The notes below the pieces were generated by a model, which was not told the DNA's origin, did not search any database, and saw nothing but the letters and a program-made list of their open reading frames with translations. Positions 8,496-16,188 of a stretch of 56,688 nt of DNA are shown here, in pieces. The stretch comes from SB15 sp964557285 (GTDB lineage: Bacteria > Chloroflexota > Anaerolineae > Aggregatilineales > J027), in NCBI GenBank assembly GCA_964557285.1, contig CAZKZS010000002.1:1-56688 (forward strand). Reading direction: 5' to 3'. Every line of letters begins with the position of its first letter. Position 1 is the first letter of the stretch. A program made the translations under genes and the position numbers.

Positions 8496-9043
8496 CTAGT
8501 CCGAGTCAGCTGCGCCGCCGCTGTGTGTCTTTTTGAGGTTCATGCGCTCGACCTTCTTTTCGACCTTGAGGAGTTCGATATACGTCAGGCCGCGCCAGTA
8601 ATCCTGTTCGTCGAGGACATCCGGCGGACAGTGGTAGATGTCGCGCATGAGGACGAGTTCAAGGTATTCGTCCGGTGTGTCCGCGCCCCCCGTCCAGAGC
8701 GCTTTGAGCAGCTGACGCCCTATTTTTTTTGGGTGTCGCGCTGCCCCTTGCCACCAATCAGTTCGCCCAGCAGGCGCTGTTCCTGGCTGGTGAGTTCGTC
8801 CAGGACGGTCAAGTCGTCGCTGGGGAGGGGGAGCTGGTTGCCCTCGTCGTCAACCCAGTTCCATTCCACGACGTGTTTTCGGATGAGTTCGGTCTGGGCC
8901 TCTAACTGCTCCTCAACGGACTGGCTGAGCACTTTGCGGAGCGCCTTGATGTCGCGCACTTTTGGCGCCCGGATTTTGACGTAGGAATCCTCTCCCTGAA
9001 CTTCCGGGGTCGGATAGCGATAAATCAGCTGACGCTGTGGCAT
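8496..9043 (-). CDS. Tail assembly chaperone, long form (gpGT-like) by -1 ribosomal frameshift
   Basis: The short frame (8720-9043) ends in CAA AAA AAA TAG. Slipping one base back on the A-run opens a frame that reads 75 further codons, from ATA at 8723 to a TAG at 8496. The extension is clearly protein-like (GRQLLKALWTGGADTPDEYL, then DIYHCPPDVLDEQDYWRGL). This is the lambda G/GT arrangement: between tail tube and tape measure, short chaperone plus frameshifted long form that binds the tape measure. The extension has no start codon of its own. Frameshift efficiency cannot be judged from sequence. Confidence 0.82.
8720..9043 (-). CDS. Tail assembly chaperone, short form (gpG-like)
   Basis: The protein is 107 aa from ATG at 9043, preceded by a strong AGGAGG on the minus strand; the longer upstream in-frame extension is not credible. 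Sequence is mostly helical and charged: LIYRYPTPEVQGEDSYVKIR, APKVRDIKALRKVLSQSVE, LTSQEQRLLGELIGGKGQ. Size, position between tail tube and tape measure, and the terminal A-run frameshift site identify it as the siphovirus tail chaperone, which coats the tape measure during tube assembly. Confidence 0.82.
   Translation of the reverse strand: MPQRQLIYRYPTPEVQGEDSYVKIRAPKVRDIKALRKVLSQSVEEQLEAQTELIRKHVVEWNWVDDEGNQLPLPSDDLTVLDELTSQEQRLLGELIGGKGQRDTQKK
8723..8729 (-). promoter_or_regulatory. Programmed -1 frameshift site (A AAA AAA heptamer)
   Basis: A run of eight A residues on the minus strand immediately precedes the TAG of the short chaperone frame. The heptamer A AAA AAA is a canonical slippery site, and the -1 frame stays open for 75 codons. 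Confidence 0.82.
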
Positions 9044-9070
9044 TGAAAGAACCTCCTCTAAGAATGATGT

Positions 9071-9102
9071 GCGATAACTTGGGGGGCAGCGTCGGCTTTG
9101 CC
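9071..9102 (-). other. G-run/C-run hairpin between tail tube and chaperone genes
   Basis: Between the tail tube stop (9112) and the chaperone start (9043) lies an inverted repeat with GGGGGGCAGC on one side and GCCGCCCCCC on the other. No U-tract follows, so it is not a clean terminator. It may lower expression downstream of the abundant tube protein or protect the mRNA end. Its sequence and the bases after it resemble the hairpin element next to the palindrome at 40637-40651. Confidence 0.5.
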
Positions 9103-9111
9103 GCCCCCCTG

Positions 9112-9555
9112 TTAAACGACGACGCTGTACAGCACTTCGCCGGTCGGTTTCAGCGAGGCGCTGGTCATGACCGGCTCGTCGGCCTCGGCGTCGGTGTCCC
9201 ATTCGAGTTTTTCGAGGACGACTTCCGCCGTGTACTTGTCGGAGCCGGGCTGGTTGTTGGGGATGTAGATGGACAGGGTGCGCGGGTTGTCGTTGCCCCC
9301 GAAGTGCCAGTCCCGCAGGATGTCGAAGCCGTCATCGGCGCCAAGCGTGTACAGCGTGTCGATGTCGAAGGCGGCGTCTTTGGAAATGACCAGTCGGCAC
9401 GGCCATTTATTCCCGAACGTTCTAAATTCCCCGATTTTGTTTTCAATCGTCGTTTTGACCTTGTTGGTTTCACTCGATATGTCGGTCGGCGTTCCGGCGG
9501 CATTATCGAGTTCAATAACGCAGTTGGTGGCCGCGATGGCGGTTGGGCAGGGCAT
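9112..9555 (-). CDS. Major tail (tube) protein
   Basis: The protein is 147 aa, short for a tube protein but of the right type: beta-rich with FGNKWPCRLVISKDAAFDID, a central NPRTLSIYIPNNQPGSDKY loop and the C-terminal DEPVMTSASLKPTGEVLYS, a phrase recurrent in small siphovirus tube proteins. It lies after the tail terminator and before the tail chaperone, the normal position. It is expected to polymerise as hexamer rings around the tape measure. Confidence 0.75.
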   Translation of the reverse strand: MPCPTAIAATNCVIELDNAAGTPTDISSETNKVKTTIENKIGEFRTFGNKWPCRLVISKDAAFDIDTLYTLGADDGFDILRDWHFGGNDNPRTLSIYIPNNQPGSDKYTAEVVLEKLEWDTDAEADEPVMTSASLKPTGEVLYSVVV

Positions 9556-9566
9556 GGTTCATCCTC

Positions 9567-10028
9567 CTACTGATACACCTGCACGGTGAGTACAAACTGA
9601 ATGCCCGCGTAACGCAGCTGCGGGTCCCCGTATTCAAACGTGACCCGCTGCCAGCGCCAGCGGAACGACCTGATGTGCTCGTGGCCGAAAAACGGCGGGG
9701 TCAGCTGCTGGTGCAGCACGCCGCGCACCGCGTCGGCCAGCCGGGTTGAGGCCGCCATGTCTTCGCCGATGTGCGAGCGCTGGCGGGCGTAGACATCCAC
9801 GTTGATGATGAGGTCTTCGACTTGCAGGCGGTTCGCGCCGAAGGTTTTGCGGTCGGTCGCGCCGCCCGCGCTGGCGCTGCCGGAGTCCGGGTAGACCTGG
9901 AGCATGGGCGCGTAGACGGATTCGGCCAGGGTGTCGTTGGCCTGGGCCTCCTGAACGCCCGGCGCGAATTGCAGGGTATTGCGGATGGCGTCCACCAAGT
10001 CGTAGACGGAAACAACGGGTTCGCTCAT
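9567..10028 (-). CDS. Tail terminator / tail completion protein
   Basis: The protein is 153 aa. It begins with a helix (VSVYDLVDAIRNTLQFAPGV) and continues with a strand-helix-strand pattern containing VEDLIINVDVYARQRSHIGE and a C-terminal YAGIQFVLTVQVY strand, as in the gpU / tail-terminator group. It overlaps the HK97-gp10-like gene by 4 bases and precedes the tube gene. In siphoviruses this protein caps the tail tube and joins it to the head. Confidence 0.72.
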   Translation of the reverse strand: MSEPVVSVYDLVDAIRNTLQFAPGVQEAQANDTLAESVYAPMLQVYPDSGSASAGGATDRKTFGANRLQVEDLIINVDVYARQRSHIGEDMAASTRLADAVRGVLHQQLTPPFFGHEHIRSFRWRWQRVTFEYGDPQLRYAGIQFVLTVQVYQ

Positions 10029-10510
10029 TTTTTGACAATCCTCGTCACCGCATCGCCGATCAGGCTGCGGATTTCGTCACGGTGCTGGTCGGCACTGCCT
10101 TGCAGGTAGCGCCGGGGTCGCGTGCCGCCGCGCCGGTAAATTGCCAGCGCCACGAGGGCGCCGGATTCCATACCGTGCCGGCTGGCCCACAGGTCGAGGG
10201 CGGACGGCGGCGGGAAGTAGCGGGCGTTGCCCGCGAAAATCCCGGTGCCGAACTCCATGTGGGGGGCGTAGGTGACGTTGCTTCCGACGACCCCTTCAAC
10301 GGTACGGTTGGGCGTCATCCGCACCTGCGGGACAATCGAGCCGCGCAGGATGCCCCGGTCGACGGGCGCGAGCCGCTTGGCGGTGCTGACCAGCAGCAGG
10401 GTGGCCCGCCGGAAAGCAGCCAGCACCGGCTCGCCGTGCAGGTCGGCGATGACCTGCTCCAGCTTGTCCTGGGTGTCGACCAGGCCGCGTACCTCGGCGT
10501 CGACGACCAT
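10025..10510 (-). CDS. HK97 gp10-like head-tail (neck) protein
   Basis: The protein is 161 aa. It has the typical pattern of the HK97 gp10-like family: an early helix with LLLVSTAKRLAPVDRGILRG, then SIVPQV, a YAPHMEFGTG motif and a helical C-terminus. The VDRG-L-R-S and Y-x-x-x-x-EFGTG motifs are hallmarks. It overlaps its neighbours by 4 and 1 bases within the head-tail joining cluster and probably completes the neck. Confidence 0.8.
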   Translation of the reverse strand: MVVDAEVRGLVDTQDKLEQVIADLHGEPVLAAFRRATLLLVSTAKRLAPVDRGILRGSIVPQVRMTPNRTVEGVVGSNVTYAPHMEFGTGIFAGNARYFPPPSALDLWASRHGMESGALVALAIYRRGGTRPRRYLQGSADQHRDEIRSLIGDAVTRIVKK

Positions 10511-11208
10511 CAGGGGTGCAGGCGGCGCATCCGGCGCAGCATCATCGCCAGATCCGGGTCCAACTGCTGCCGGAACAGCACCGTCCCAAACTCGGCATTG
10601 GCGAGGGCGTCGGCCCAGGTGCCTTCGCCGCGTTTGTACCAGCGGCTGGCCTGGGTGATGGTGGCCTGCCGGATTTCCGGCGGCACGGTGTCGGCGTACC
10701 CCCAGCGGGCGGTGATCCGCACGGTCGGTACGGCGATCCCCAGGTCGCCGGCATGGCGGAGGTCTGACGGCAGGCTCAGGCTCGGATGGGCGGACACCGT
10801 GCCGGACGTGAACCGGCGTCCGGCGTCCAGCCCCTGCACGGTCAGCAGCACCCCCATATACGGGGTGCGGTTGAATCGCGGATAGCGGGGATCGCCCGTG
10901 AAAGCGGTCCAGTCCCCAGCGTCCCAGGCCATAAAGGTGGTGCTGTCAAGCGACTCCTTCACGGCCACGCTGGTGATGGCGATACACTCGTCCGTCCATT
11001 GATAGGCGCGTCCGCTGCCGGGAAAGTCGCGCGGCGTCGCGGTGAGGGCGGCCACGAAGCCGTCCTGAGCGCGGTTGCAGGTGTTGTCGATGGCCGCTTC
11101 CGCCGCTTCGATGAGGGCGGTCATGACCTGCTGCTGGGCGGCACCGCGCTGGGTGGCCGGCAGGTTCATGCCGTTAAACACCTCGTCAATGGAGGACACG
11201 TAGCGCAC
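10510..11208 (-). CDS. Head-tail connector (adaptor) protein
   Basis: From GTG at 11208, five bases after the preceding stop and behind an AAGGTGGG ribosome site, the product is 232 aa; an ATG at 11170 is the main alternative. Sequence features: helical start LIEAAEAAIDNTCNRAQDGF, a mid beta region, and a C-terminal helix ATITQASRWYKRGEGTWADAL. Connectors of the HK97 gp6 type have this helix-strand-helix layout and this position between capsid genes and the gp10-like gene. Identification is mainly by context. Confidence 0.65.
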   Translation of the reverse strand: MRYVSSIDEVFNGMNLPATQRGAAQQQVMTALIEAAEAAIDNTCNRAQDGFVAALTATPRDFPGSGRAYQWTDECIAITSVAVKESLDSTTFMAWDAGDWTAFTGDPRYPRFNRTPYMGVLLTVQGLDAGRRFTSGTVSAHPSLSLPSDLRHAGDLGIAVPTVRITARWGYADTVPPEIRQATITQASRWYKRGEGTWADALANAEFGTVLFRQQLDPDLAMMLRRMRRLHP

Positions 11209-11213
11209 GGCGC

Positions 11214-11645
11214 CTAGCCCACCTTCTGGGTGTACAGGGTGCCAGGCACCGGGTTGTAGTCGGCGGGAAGGCCGATCAGTACGGCGCCAACGAGCGTGGC
11301 GGCGGTCGCCGGAGTCAGCGTCAGGCGCACATAGCGAAAGCCGTTGTTTTTGTCGAGTTCGGCGGCTTTGCACTCAATCGCCAGCAGCTTGTTGTCGTCA
11401 GCGTCGGTCAGCGGGGTGATCGCCTTGCCGGTGATGTCTTTGGCGCCCGCGCCGGCAGCGCTGGTGGCCTGTTCGAGTTTGGCGTTGAAGGTGCCGGTCG
11501 CGGCGATGGCGCCCACCAAAATGAGGGCGGCGATGCGCTCGTACAGGGCGCAGTCGACCCAGCCGGTCGACTGCGCGGTGGCGTAGCTGGCCGGGTCGAT
11601 TTTCGCCAGCGGTTCGTGGGTTTCGACGAACTTGTTGCTAAACAT
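11214..11645 (-). CDS. Virion protein downstream of capsid (possible decoration protein)
   Basis: The protein is 143 aa from ATG at 11645; earlier in-frame codons overlap the capsid gene and are shadow. The sequence is Ala/Thr-rich with LYERIAALILVGAIAATGTF, a DITGKAITPLTDADDNKLL middle and FRYVRLTLTPATAATLVGAV, the look of a small beta-sandwich virion protein. Placement directly after the major capsid gene suggests a head decoration or stabilising protein. I do not recognise the exact family. Confidence 0.55.
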   Translation of the reverse strand: MFSNKFVETHEPLAKIDPASYATAQSTGWVDCALYERIAALILVGAIAATGTFNAKLEQATSAAGAGAKDITGKAITPLTDADDNKLLAIECKAAELDKNNGFRYVRLTLTPATAATLVGAVLIGLPADYNPVPGTLYTQKVG

Positions 11646-11659
11646 GGAACGCTCCTTGA

Positions 11660-12952
11660 CTACGCGGCCAGCGCCACAAAGGGCGACACCTGCGTGGTGC
11701 CGTCCTGGTAGGTCAGCGGCGCAGACAGCCAGGGTTTGCCGTCGATGCGTTCGACCACGCGCCAGGAGGTTTTGTCGTAGCGGAACAGTTCGTGCATCGA
11801 ACTGTCCACGGTCACGGCCTGGCGGTCGCCGATCAGGTAGTACGACCAGTCTGCGAGGCAGATATCCCCTTTGCTGCCCAGCACCGGCATTTTTTCGGTG
11901 AAAACGATGGGCAGCCCCAGCAGGCTGTTCGGGCGGCCGTTGGTGGCGTCGCCCCACAGGAACGACGGGTTCCCCGACGGGCCTTCCATGAGCATCAGCT
12001 TGGGCATGGCGCTCTGCGAGGCCAGCCAGATACCCTGGCCGCTGGAGGGCAGGAACTTGGCGAGCATGTCCACCAGGTCGGCGTAGGCGATGGTGCCCCC
12101 GCTGGCGCGGGTTTGTGTCAGGGTGGCCGGGGCATTCAGGATGCCCAGCGGTTTGCCGATCCCATCGCCCTGGACGAAGACAAAATCTTCCATCCAGGCG
12201 GCAGCGCCGGCGAAGCCGAGCGGGCCAGACAGAAAGGCTTCCAGGCCAATCGCGGCGTCGTCGAGCAGTTCGTCGGTCGCAACGGTGTAGCCCACCAGCT
12301 TGTGGGCGTCGAGGCGGATAAAACGGAACTTCGGCTGAGACTGCCCCTTCTGCTCGGCCTCGTCGGCCCAGTACATCTGGATGCCGCCAAACCAGTGGGG
12401 CTGCCCGGCGGTAATGCCGGTCTGGTCCAGCACCGGGATGGTGACGGTGCGGCGGCGCATCGGGATGACGGTCGCACGCGGGCGAACCACAGCCCGTTCA
12501 TTCTGGGCGGCTTGCAGCTGCGCCAGGAATTCGTCGGGGATAAGGAACCCGCCATCGGTCCCCGTCGCGCCGGTCAGGTCTTTCAGGTCGAGTTCGCGTT
12601 TGTGGGTTTCCTTCGACTCTTTGTCGTCGAAGTAGACCAGGCGCGGGTCGACCTGGTGCAGATGACAGGCGGCGTGGACTTTTTTCAGGAAGGCGCCCCA
12701 GTATTTGAACTGGCTGCGCTCCATGTGTCCGCCGGACGTGCCGGCGGCGGCGTCCGCAGCGCTTTCCTGAAGGGCGGTGAGATTCTTGGTGATGTCGTCG
12801 AAGCGATTGGCCCGTTCCTGTTTGGCCTTGCCTTCGGCAATCAGCTTTTCGGCTTTGTCCAGCGCTTCAGGATCATCGCTGTCCAGCAGTTCCTGGGCGC
12901 GGCGGAAGTCGGCAGTCGCTTCATCAAGCAGGGCACGATAGTTGCTGCTCAT
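11660..12952 (-). CDS. Major capsid protein, HK97 family
   Basis: The protein is 430 aa. Residues 1-~75 form a charged, coiled-coil delta-type scaffold (ATADFRRAQELLDSDDPEAL, KLIAEGKAKQERANRFDDI). The capsid fold follows: TGATGTDGGFLIPDEFLAQL is the classic HK97 strand near the maturation site, then RATVIPMRRRTVTIPVLDQ, and a late DWSYYLIGDRQAVTVDSSMH, a well-known C-terminal signature. It comes directly after the prohead protease. Shell subunit; the delta domain is expected to be removed by the protease. Confidence 0.92.
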   Translation of the reverse strand: MSSNYRALLDEATADFRRAQELLDSDDPEALDKAEKLIAEGKAKQERANRFDDITKNLTALQESAADAAAGTSGGHMERSQFKYWGAFLKKVHAACHLHQVDPRLVYFDDKESKETHKRELDLKDLTGATGTDGGFLIPDEFLAQLQAAQNERAVVRPRATVIPMRRRTVTIPVLDQTGITAGQPHWFGGIQMYWADEAEQKGQSQPKFRFIRLDAHKLVGYTVATDELLDDAAIGLEAFLSGPLGFAGAAAWMEDFVFVQGDGIGKPLGILNAPATLTQTRASGGTIAYADLVDMLAKFLPSSGQGIWLASQSAMPKLMLMEGPSGNPSFLWGDATNGRPNSLLGLPIVFTEKMPVLGSKGDICLADWSYYLIGDRQAVTVDSSMHELFRYDKTSWRVVERIDGKPWLSAPLTYQDGTTQVSPFVALAA

Positions 12953-12992
12953 GAGGTATGGCTCCCTATGCGGTTTACAGGCCGTGCGTCTG

Positions 12993-13973
12993 TCATTTTA
13001 GCTGTTGCAGCGCGGCGGCAAGGTCTTGACGGAGTTTGTCGGTGCGTGCAGGGTTCGCCTGCGGCGCGGCCGGGGTAGACGTTTCAGGGGTGCTGGCGGG
13101 GGCGTTCTGCAAAGAACGGACGGTAAGGCGCTTGGCTTCAGGAGCGCCTTCGTCCGCGAAAAAGAGGAGGTCGAAAAAGGAGTGGTTTTCGACCGGTCGG
13201 TGGCGGATGTCCTCTGGCAGCGACGCGACAAGCGTGGAGAGGGCGCTGGAGATCGCGGTTGTGAGATGCAGGTGTTCGTTGAAATCCAGCATACCGTTGG
13301 AGAGGAGGCTGCCGATGTAACCGCTGAGGGCAGAATACATTTTGGCGGCCAGGACATCGCCGAGGCGCGGTTGGGGCGTGCCGTCGGGCAGCCATTCCTT
13401 GTGGTCGGGCTGCTGCTTGGCGTCGAGGGTGGCGGTGGCCGGGTTCATGCCCCAGATGACCGGGCTGTACTCCCAGAGTCTGACAGCGCGAATATTCCGA
13501 ACCGTTCGGGGTTTGCCCTCGCGGTCGGTGATTTTGGACACATCGGCCTGCATGATTTCAAAGCCGATGGAATACTCTCGTACAAAGCCGCCCGCAATCA
13601 GGGCGAAGGTTTCCCGTCCGGCGACGGTGTCCAGGGCGAACTGAGTGTGCGTGTACAGCCCGCCGGCGGCGTCCGGGTACTCGGCCCGGATGTCCTCAGG
13701 CAGGTCGTCACGGCCAATTTCCCGGATGTCGAGCGGGCGCCCGACGACGTTCCGCACGGAGGATGTGTTGTGCTGGTCCAGCACGGTCACTCGCGCCCGC
13801 TGCCCGCGTTCGGACAGGGTTTTGGTGTACGCGCCGGGATGGATGATGTCGTCGCCGTCATCCACGATACCGAGGACGCTGACGACGGCCTCGACGGTTC
13901 CCTCGGCGTCGTTCACACGGAGGACTTTGACCGGGAAGGACTTGTAGATTTTTTCGTGGGTTTTGGTGGGCAT
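12993..13973 (-). CDS. Prohead maturation protease (HK97-type, U35)
   Basis: The protein is 326 aa. It carries the family signature ILGIVDDGDDIIHPGAY near the N-terminus, candidate catalytic His68 in VLDQHNTS and Ser135 in VREYSIGFE, followed by RAVRLWEYSPVIWGMNP. Residues beyond ~200 are a variable extension that may act in scaffolding. It precedes the major capsid gene and should cleave the capsid delta domain. A 15-bp palindrome with one mismatch lies in the gene at 13496-13510. Confidence 0.92.
   Translation of the reverse strand: MPTKTHEKIYKSFPVKVLRVNDAEGTVEAVVSVLGIVDDGDDIIHPGAYTKTLSERGQRARVTVLDQHNTSSVRNVVGRPLDIREIGRDDLPEDIRAEYPDAAGGLYTHTQFALDTVAGRETFALIAGGFVREYSIGFEIMQADVSKITDREGKPRTVRNIRAVRLWEYSPVIWGMNPATATLDAKQQPDHKEWLPDGTPQPRLGDVLAAKMYSALSGYIGSLLSNGMLDFNEHLHLTTAISSALSTLVASLPEDIRHRPVENHSFFDLLFFADEGAPEAKRLTVRSLQNAPASTPETSTPAAPQANPARTDKLRQDLAAALQQLK
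13496..13510. repeat. Dispersed 15-bp palindrome, copy 2
   Basis: TCCGAACCGTTCGGG; last base differs. Inside the prohead protease gene. Confidence 0.7.
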
Positions 13974-13978
13974 GGCGG

Positions 13979-14386
13979 TTACACCTGAAGCTCGGAACGG
14001 ATGATTTTGACGTAGAACTCGGTCGTCGAGATGGCGTAGCCAAGCAGGGTCGACCAGTCGCCGGTGCCGAGATCCACGGGACGCATGGCGGCGCCCGCGA
14101 GGTCATCGGAGACGCAGTACCACTGCCCCTTCACCAGGCCGGAGCAGCCGGTGATCTTGCCTTCCGTGACTATCAGGCCCACCTGGTCGGCGCCGTTGCC
14201 GTTCATCAGAATCCCGACGGCCTGGGCAGCCGCCTGGCTGTTGCCCTGGGCAGCGGCCAGCTTGCCGTTGGTGTCGATGCGAACCCAGGCGCCGCAGGCG
14301 AGTGTGGCGGACAGGGTTTTGCGGTCGACTTTGGCGGCCGCATCGGGTTTGACGGTGGTGGGAAAGGTGAGGTTGCTGGCTCCCAT
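13979..14386 (-). CDS. Head fibre / decoration-like protein
   Basis: The protein is 135 aa with beta-sandwich character: a start FPTTVKPDAAAKVDRKTLSA, central AAAQAVGILMNGNGADQVGL and the end GYAISTTEFYVKI. Small capsid decoration and head-fibre proteins share this pattern, including a KGQWYCVSDDLAGA segment like the usual G-x-x-Y-Y-x-S-D-x-x-x-G phrase. It sits upstream of the protease and capsid genes, where such proteins are often encoded. Confidence 0.62.
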   Translation of the reverse strand: MGASNLTFPTTVKPDAAAKVDRKTLSATLACGAWVRIDTNGKLAAAQGNSQAAAQAVGILMNGNGADQVGLIVTEGKITGCSGLVKGQWYCVSDDLAGAAMRPVDLGTGDWSTLLGYAISTTEFYVKIIRSELQV

Positions 14387-14392
14387 GATGGA

Positions 14393-14830
14393 TTACCTCT
14401 TTCGGCGGCTGCGGCGCGGCGGATCATCGTCCCCACGCTCGTCTTCGGCGGGTTTGACAAACACCGTGTCCTCAGGAGGCGGCGCGTCGGCTTCGGTGTC
14501 CGGCTCGCCGTCTCCAACGAATACTTCGTCTGGCGCGTCGGTTGGCGGTTCCGGCTCCGGCGGCGGTGCGGGCCGCTCCCAGGACGGCGCCGCATCCGGC
14601 CCGCCGGTCAGGACGGCCAGCAGATGGAGGGTCGCATCGACAGGTGTGTACTGGGCAACGCGCCCTTCCTCGACAAAGACAAACGTCGAGGGCAGGCAGC
14701 CGTCCTTGACGATGGCATAGATGCCGTCCGTGAATGGCACGCTGGCAAGCGCGTCGCAGTAGGTGTCGTGCAGTGGGTCGGTGGCGGCAAACCCCGTTTG
14801 GCTCCCGTAAGCGAAAATGCTGTACCCCAT
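14393..14830 (-). CDS. Unknown virion-region protein with Pro/acidic tail
   Basis: The protein is 145 aa and is the first gene of the late minus-strand operon. Residues 1-75 are a small folded region (SIFAYGSQTGFAATDPLHDT, DGIYAIVKDGCLPSTFVFVE). The C-terminal half is low-complexity, rich in Pro, Glu and Asp, ending with a basic cluster RRSRRKR. I do not recognise the family. Position ahead of the head genes suggests a structural or assembly role. Confidence 0.55.
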   Translation of the reverse strand: MGYSIFAYGSQTGFAATDPLHDTYCDALASVPFTDGIYAIVKDGCLPSTFVFVEEGRVAQYTPVDATLHLLAVLTGGPDAAPSWERPAPPPEPEPPTDAPDEVFVGDGEPDTEADAPPPEDTVFVKPAEDERGDDDPPRRSRRKR

Positions 14831-14929
14831 GTCGAACTCCCTTTCTGTGTAGATTGTATACCCATTCGTTTTTTTTGGCTATACATTTGTTCTAATCACG
14901 ACAATTTTTGGCGTATTCCCCCTTCGCTC
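14831..14929. promoter_or_regulatory. Divergent intergenic region before the late operon
   Basis: The minus-strand leader of the late operon contains TATACAAT (complement of 14853-14860) at a suitable distance from the ATG at 14830, preceded by an A-rich tract. I see no convincing -35 box, which would fit a late promoter needing an activator. No ORF is present here. Confidence 0.4.
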
Positions 14930-14958
14930 TTTACACATACTACACTATAGTGTATTAT
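14930..14958 (+). promoter_or_regulatory. Promoter with TACAC-N4-GTGTA operator (P1)
   Basis: TTTACA, 17 bases, TATTAT. The spacer holds the palindrome TACACTATAGTGTA (14941-14954). It drives the operon starting at 15020. Confidence 0.78.
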
Positions 14959-15019
14959 GATTATGACGTAGTAGGTGGCACCCCACTGCGCTTATTCAGC
15001 ACAGAAAGAAGGAGGAGAC

Positions 15020-15523
15020 ATGATGAACCACAAACCTGAACTGCCGCGCACACTCACCGGGCGACTGGCGGTTCCGAAGGGGTCGGCGGTGCTGTACTCC
15101 AGCCAGGCTGACGAGGAGTTTGGCCGTGTGGTCGGCCATGTGATCGGGCCATCGGGCCGGGTCAGCCACTATCAGGTAGTGACCAATGGCAAGATGGTAC
15201 GGGTTCCGACCTATCGGGTTCTCCGCGAGGCGCGGGACAGACAGCCGCTGCCGGGCGTGCCGGAACATATTCCAAGCCTGGTCGAGTTTGCCCGGTTGTG
15301 CCGGATGATCCGGGCCACCGTCCTCCGCAACGAGGACACACTGCTGGCAACAGTGGCGGGCCGCACCGCGATTTGTCATGTGTGCAGCAGCGAGCAGGTC
15401 GCCGTCCGCGCTCTGAAGACGGTGCAGGCGTCGCTCCGTCGTGTCGCTGCCCGCGATCCCCGTCCGCGTGTCTCTCGCGCCCCGTACCCGTCCTACCGAT
15501 GGGCCACCGGGGGCGGCCTATGA
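15020..15523 (+). CDS. Unknown protein, first gene of the 15-20 kb operon
   Basis: The protein is 167 aa, starting at ATG 15020 behind GAAAGAAGGAGG. It has a beta-rich first half (LAVPKGSAVLYSSQADEEFG, VIGPSGRVSHYQVVTNGKM) and a helical second half (IPSLVEFARLCRMIRATVLR) with a basic, Pro-rich tail. I do not recognise the family. It lies directly downstream of an operator-controlled promoter, so it is probably an early gene; its stop overlaps the next start. Confidence 0.6.
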   Translation: MMNHKPELPRTLTGRLAVPKGSAVLYSSQADEEFGRVVGHVIGPSGRVSHYQVVTNGKMVRVPTYRVLREARDRQPLPGVPEHIPSLVEFARLCRMIRATVLRNEDTLLATVAGRTAICHVCSSEQVAVRALKTVQASLRRVAARDPRPRVSRAPYPSYRWATGGGL

Positions 15524-15876
15524 AGGCCATTCCGAACCGTTCGGTACCGCCCATTCGTGACCTGTTCAACAAGATCGCAGACCCGGAGTGGATTCTCTGG
15601 TCACTGGTTGACGGCAAGGCGGCGGGCCGCTGCGGCAGCCTCCAGCGCCTGCTGGACGACCTCTGGCTGGTGCTGGTCTGGGTGGACCCTGATTTTGGCC
15701 TCCAGCACTGGCAGGCCGAGCGCTACCTGCGGGCCTGGCGCCGGCATTACCCAGACCAGGTGGAGGCGACACTGGAGTTGATCGAGGCGGTCATCCTGGA
15801 AACAAGCCGCCCGGATGAGATCAGCTGGTGCAGCACGATCCTTCAGCAGCGGGAAGGAGGGGCGGACGGATGGTGA
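15520..15876 (+). CDS. Unknown small protein
   Basis: The protein is 118 aa, starting at an ATG that overlaps the previous stop. It is helical with many Trp residues (DPEWILWSLVDGKAAGRCGS, LDDLWLVLVWVDPDFGLQHW). The first codons contain one copy of the dispersed palindrome (15531-15545). Function unknown. Confidence 0.6.
   Translation: MKAIPNRSVPPIRDLFNKIADPEWILWSLVDGKAAGRCGSLQRLLDDLWLVLVWVDPDFGLQHWQAERYLRAWRRHYPDQVEATLELIEAVILETSRPDEISWCSTILQQREGGADGW
15531..15545. repeat. Dispersed 15-bp palindrome, copy 3
   Basis: TCCGAACCGTTCGGT; last base differs. In the first codons of the gene at 15520. Confidence 0.72.
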
Positions 15877-16118
15877 CGCAGCTGATGTTGGTTCCAGTCA
15901 TGGTCGACGACTTGCGAGCGGAGGGCCTGCCTGCGTTCGCGCAGGATGCCGAGAGCGGTTTATGGGTGATGGAATTTGGGCAGGGCTGCCAGGCAGTGTT
16001 CACGGCGGACTATGACGAGTCGGTGCAGATCGCCCATCGGATGTGGGTTCGGCACGAACATCCGGCTTCTTTCCTTCCTGAGCCGGAACCCTGGTGGAGG
16101 CGGGAACATCCCTTCTGA
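15870..16118 (+). CDS. Unknown small protein
   Basis: The protein is 82 aa from ATG 15870, chosen because a GGAAGGAGG ribosome site lies just upstream. Acidic with WVMEFGQGCQAVFTADYDES and a Trp/Pro-rich end. It overlaps the previous gene by 7 bases and is followed by a terminator. Function unknown. Confidence 0.55.
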   Translation: MVTQLMLVPVMVDDLRAEGLPAFAQDAESGLWVMEFGQGCQAVFTADYDESVQIAHRMWVRHEHPASFLPEPEPWWRREHPF

Positions 16119-16142
16119 GATGATGGTTGTGGGAGTGTGCGG

Positions 16143-16171
16143 CCGCTGCTGTCCCTGGCAGCGGTTTTTTT
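16143..16171 (+). terminator. Rho-independent terminator
   Basis: Stem CCGCTGC / GCAGCGG with an 8-base loop, then seven T residues. It closes the first three genes of the operon. Confidence 0.85.
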
Positions 16172-16188
16172 AGCGATGAGGAGGACCG

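Noticed and set aside
5323..8499. 1058-codon open frame on the plus strand
   Set aside because: Antisense shadow of the tape measure gene; the apparent repeats simply mirror the tape measure repeats.
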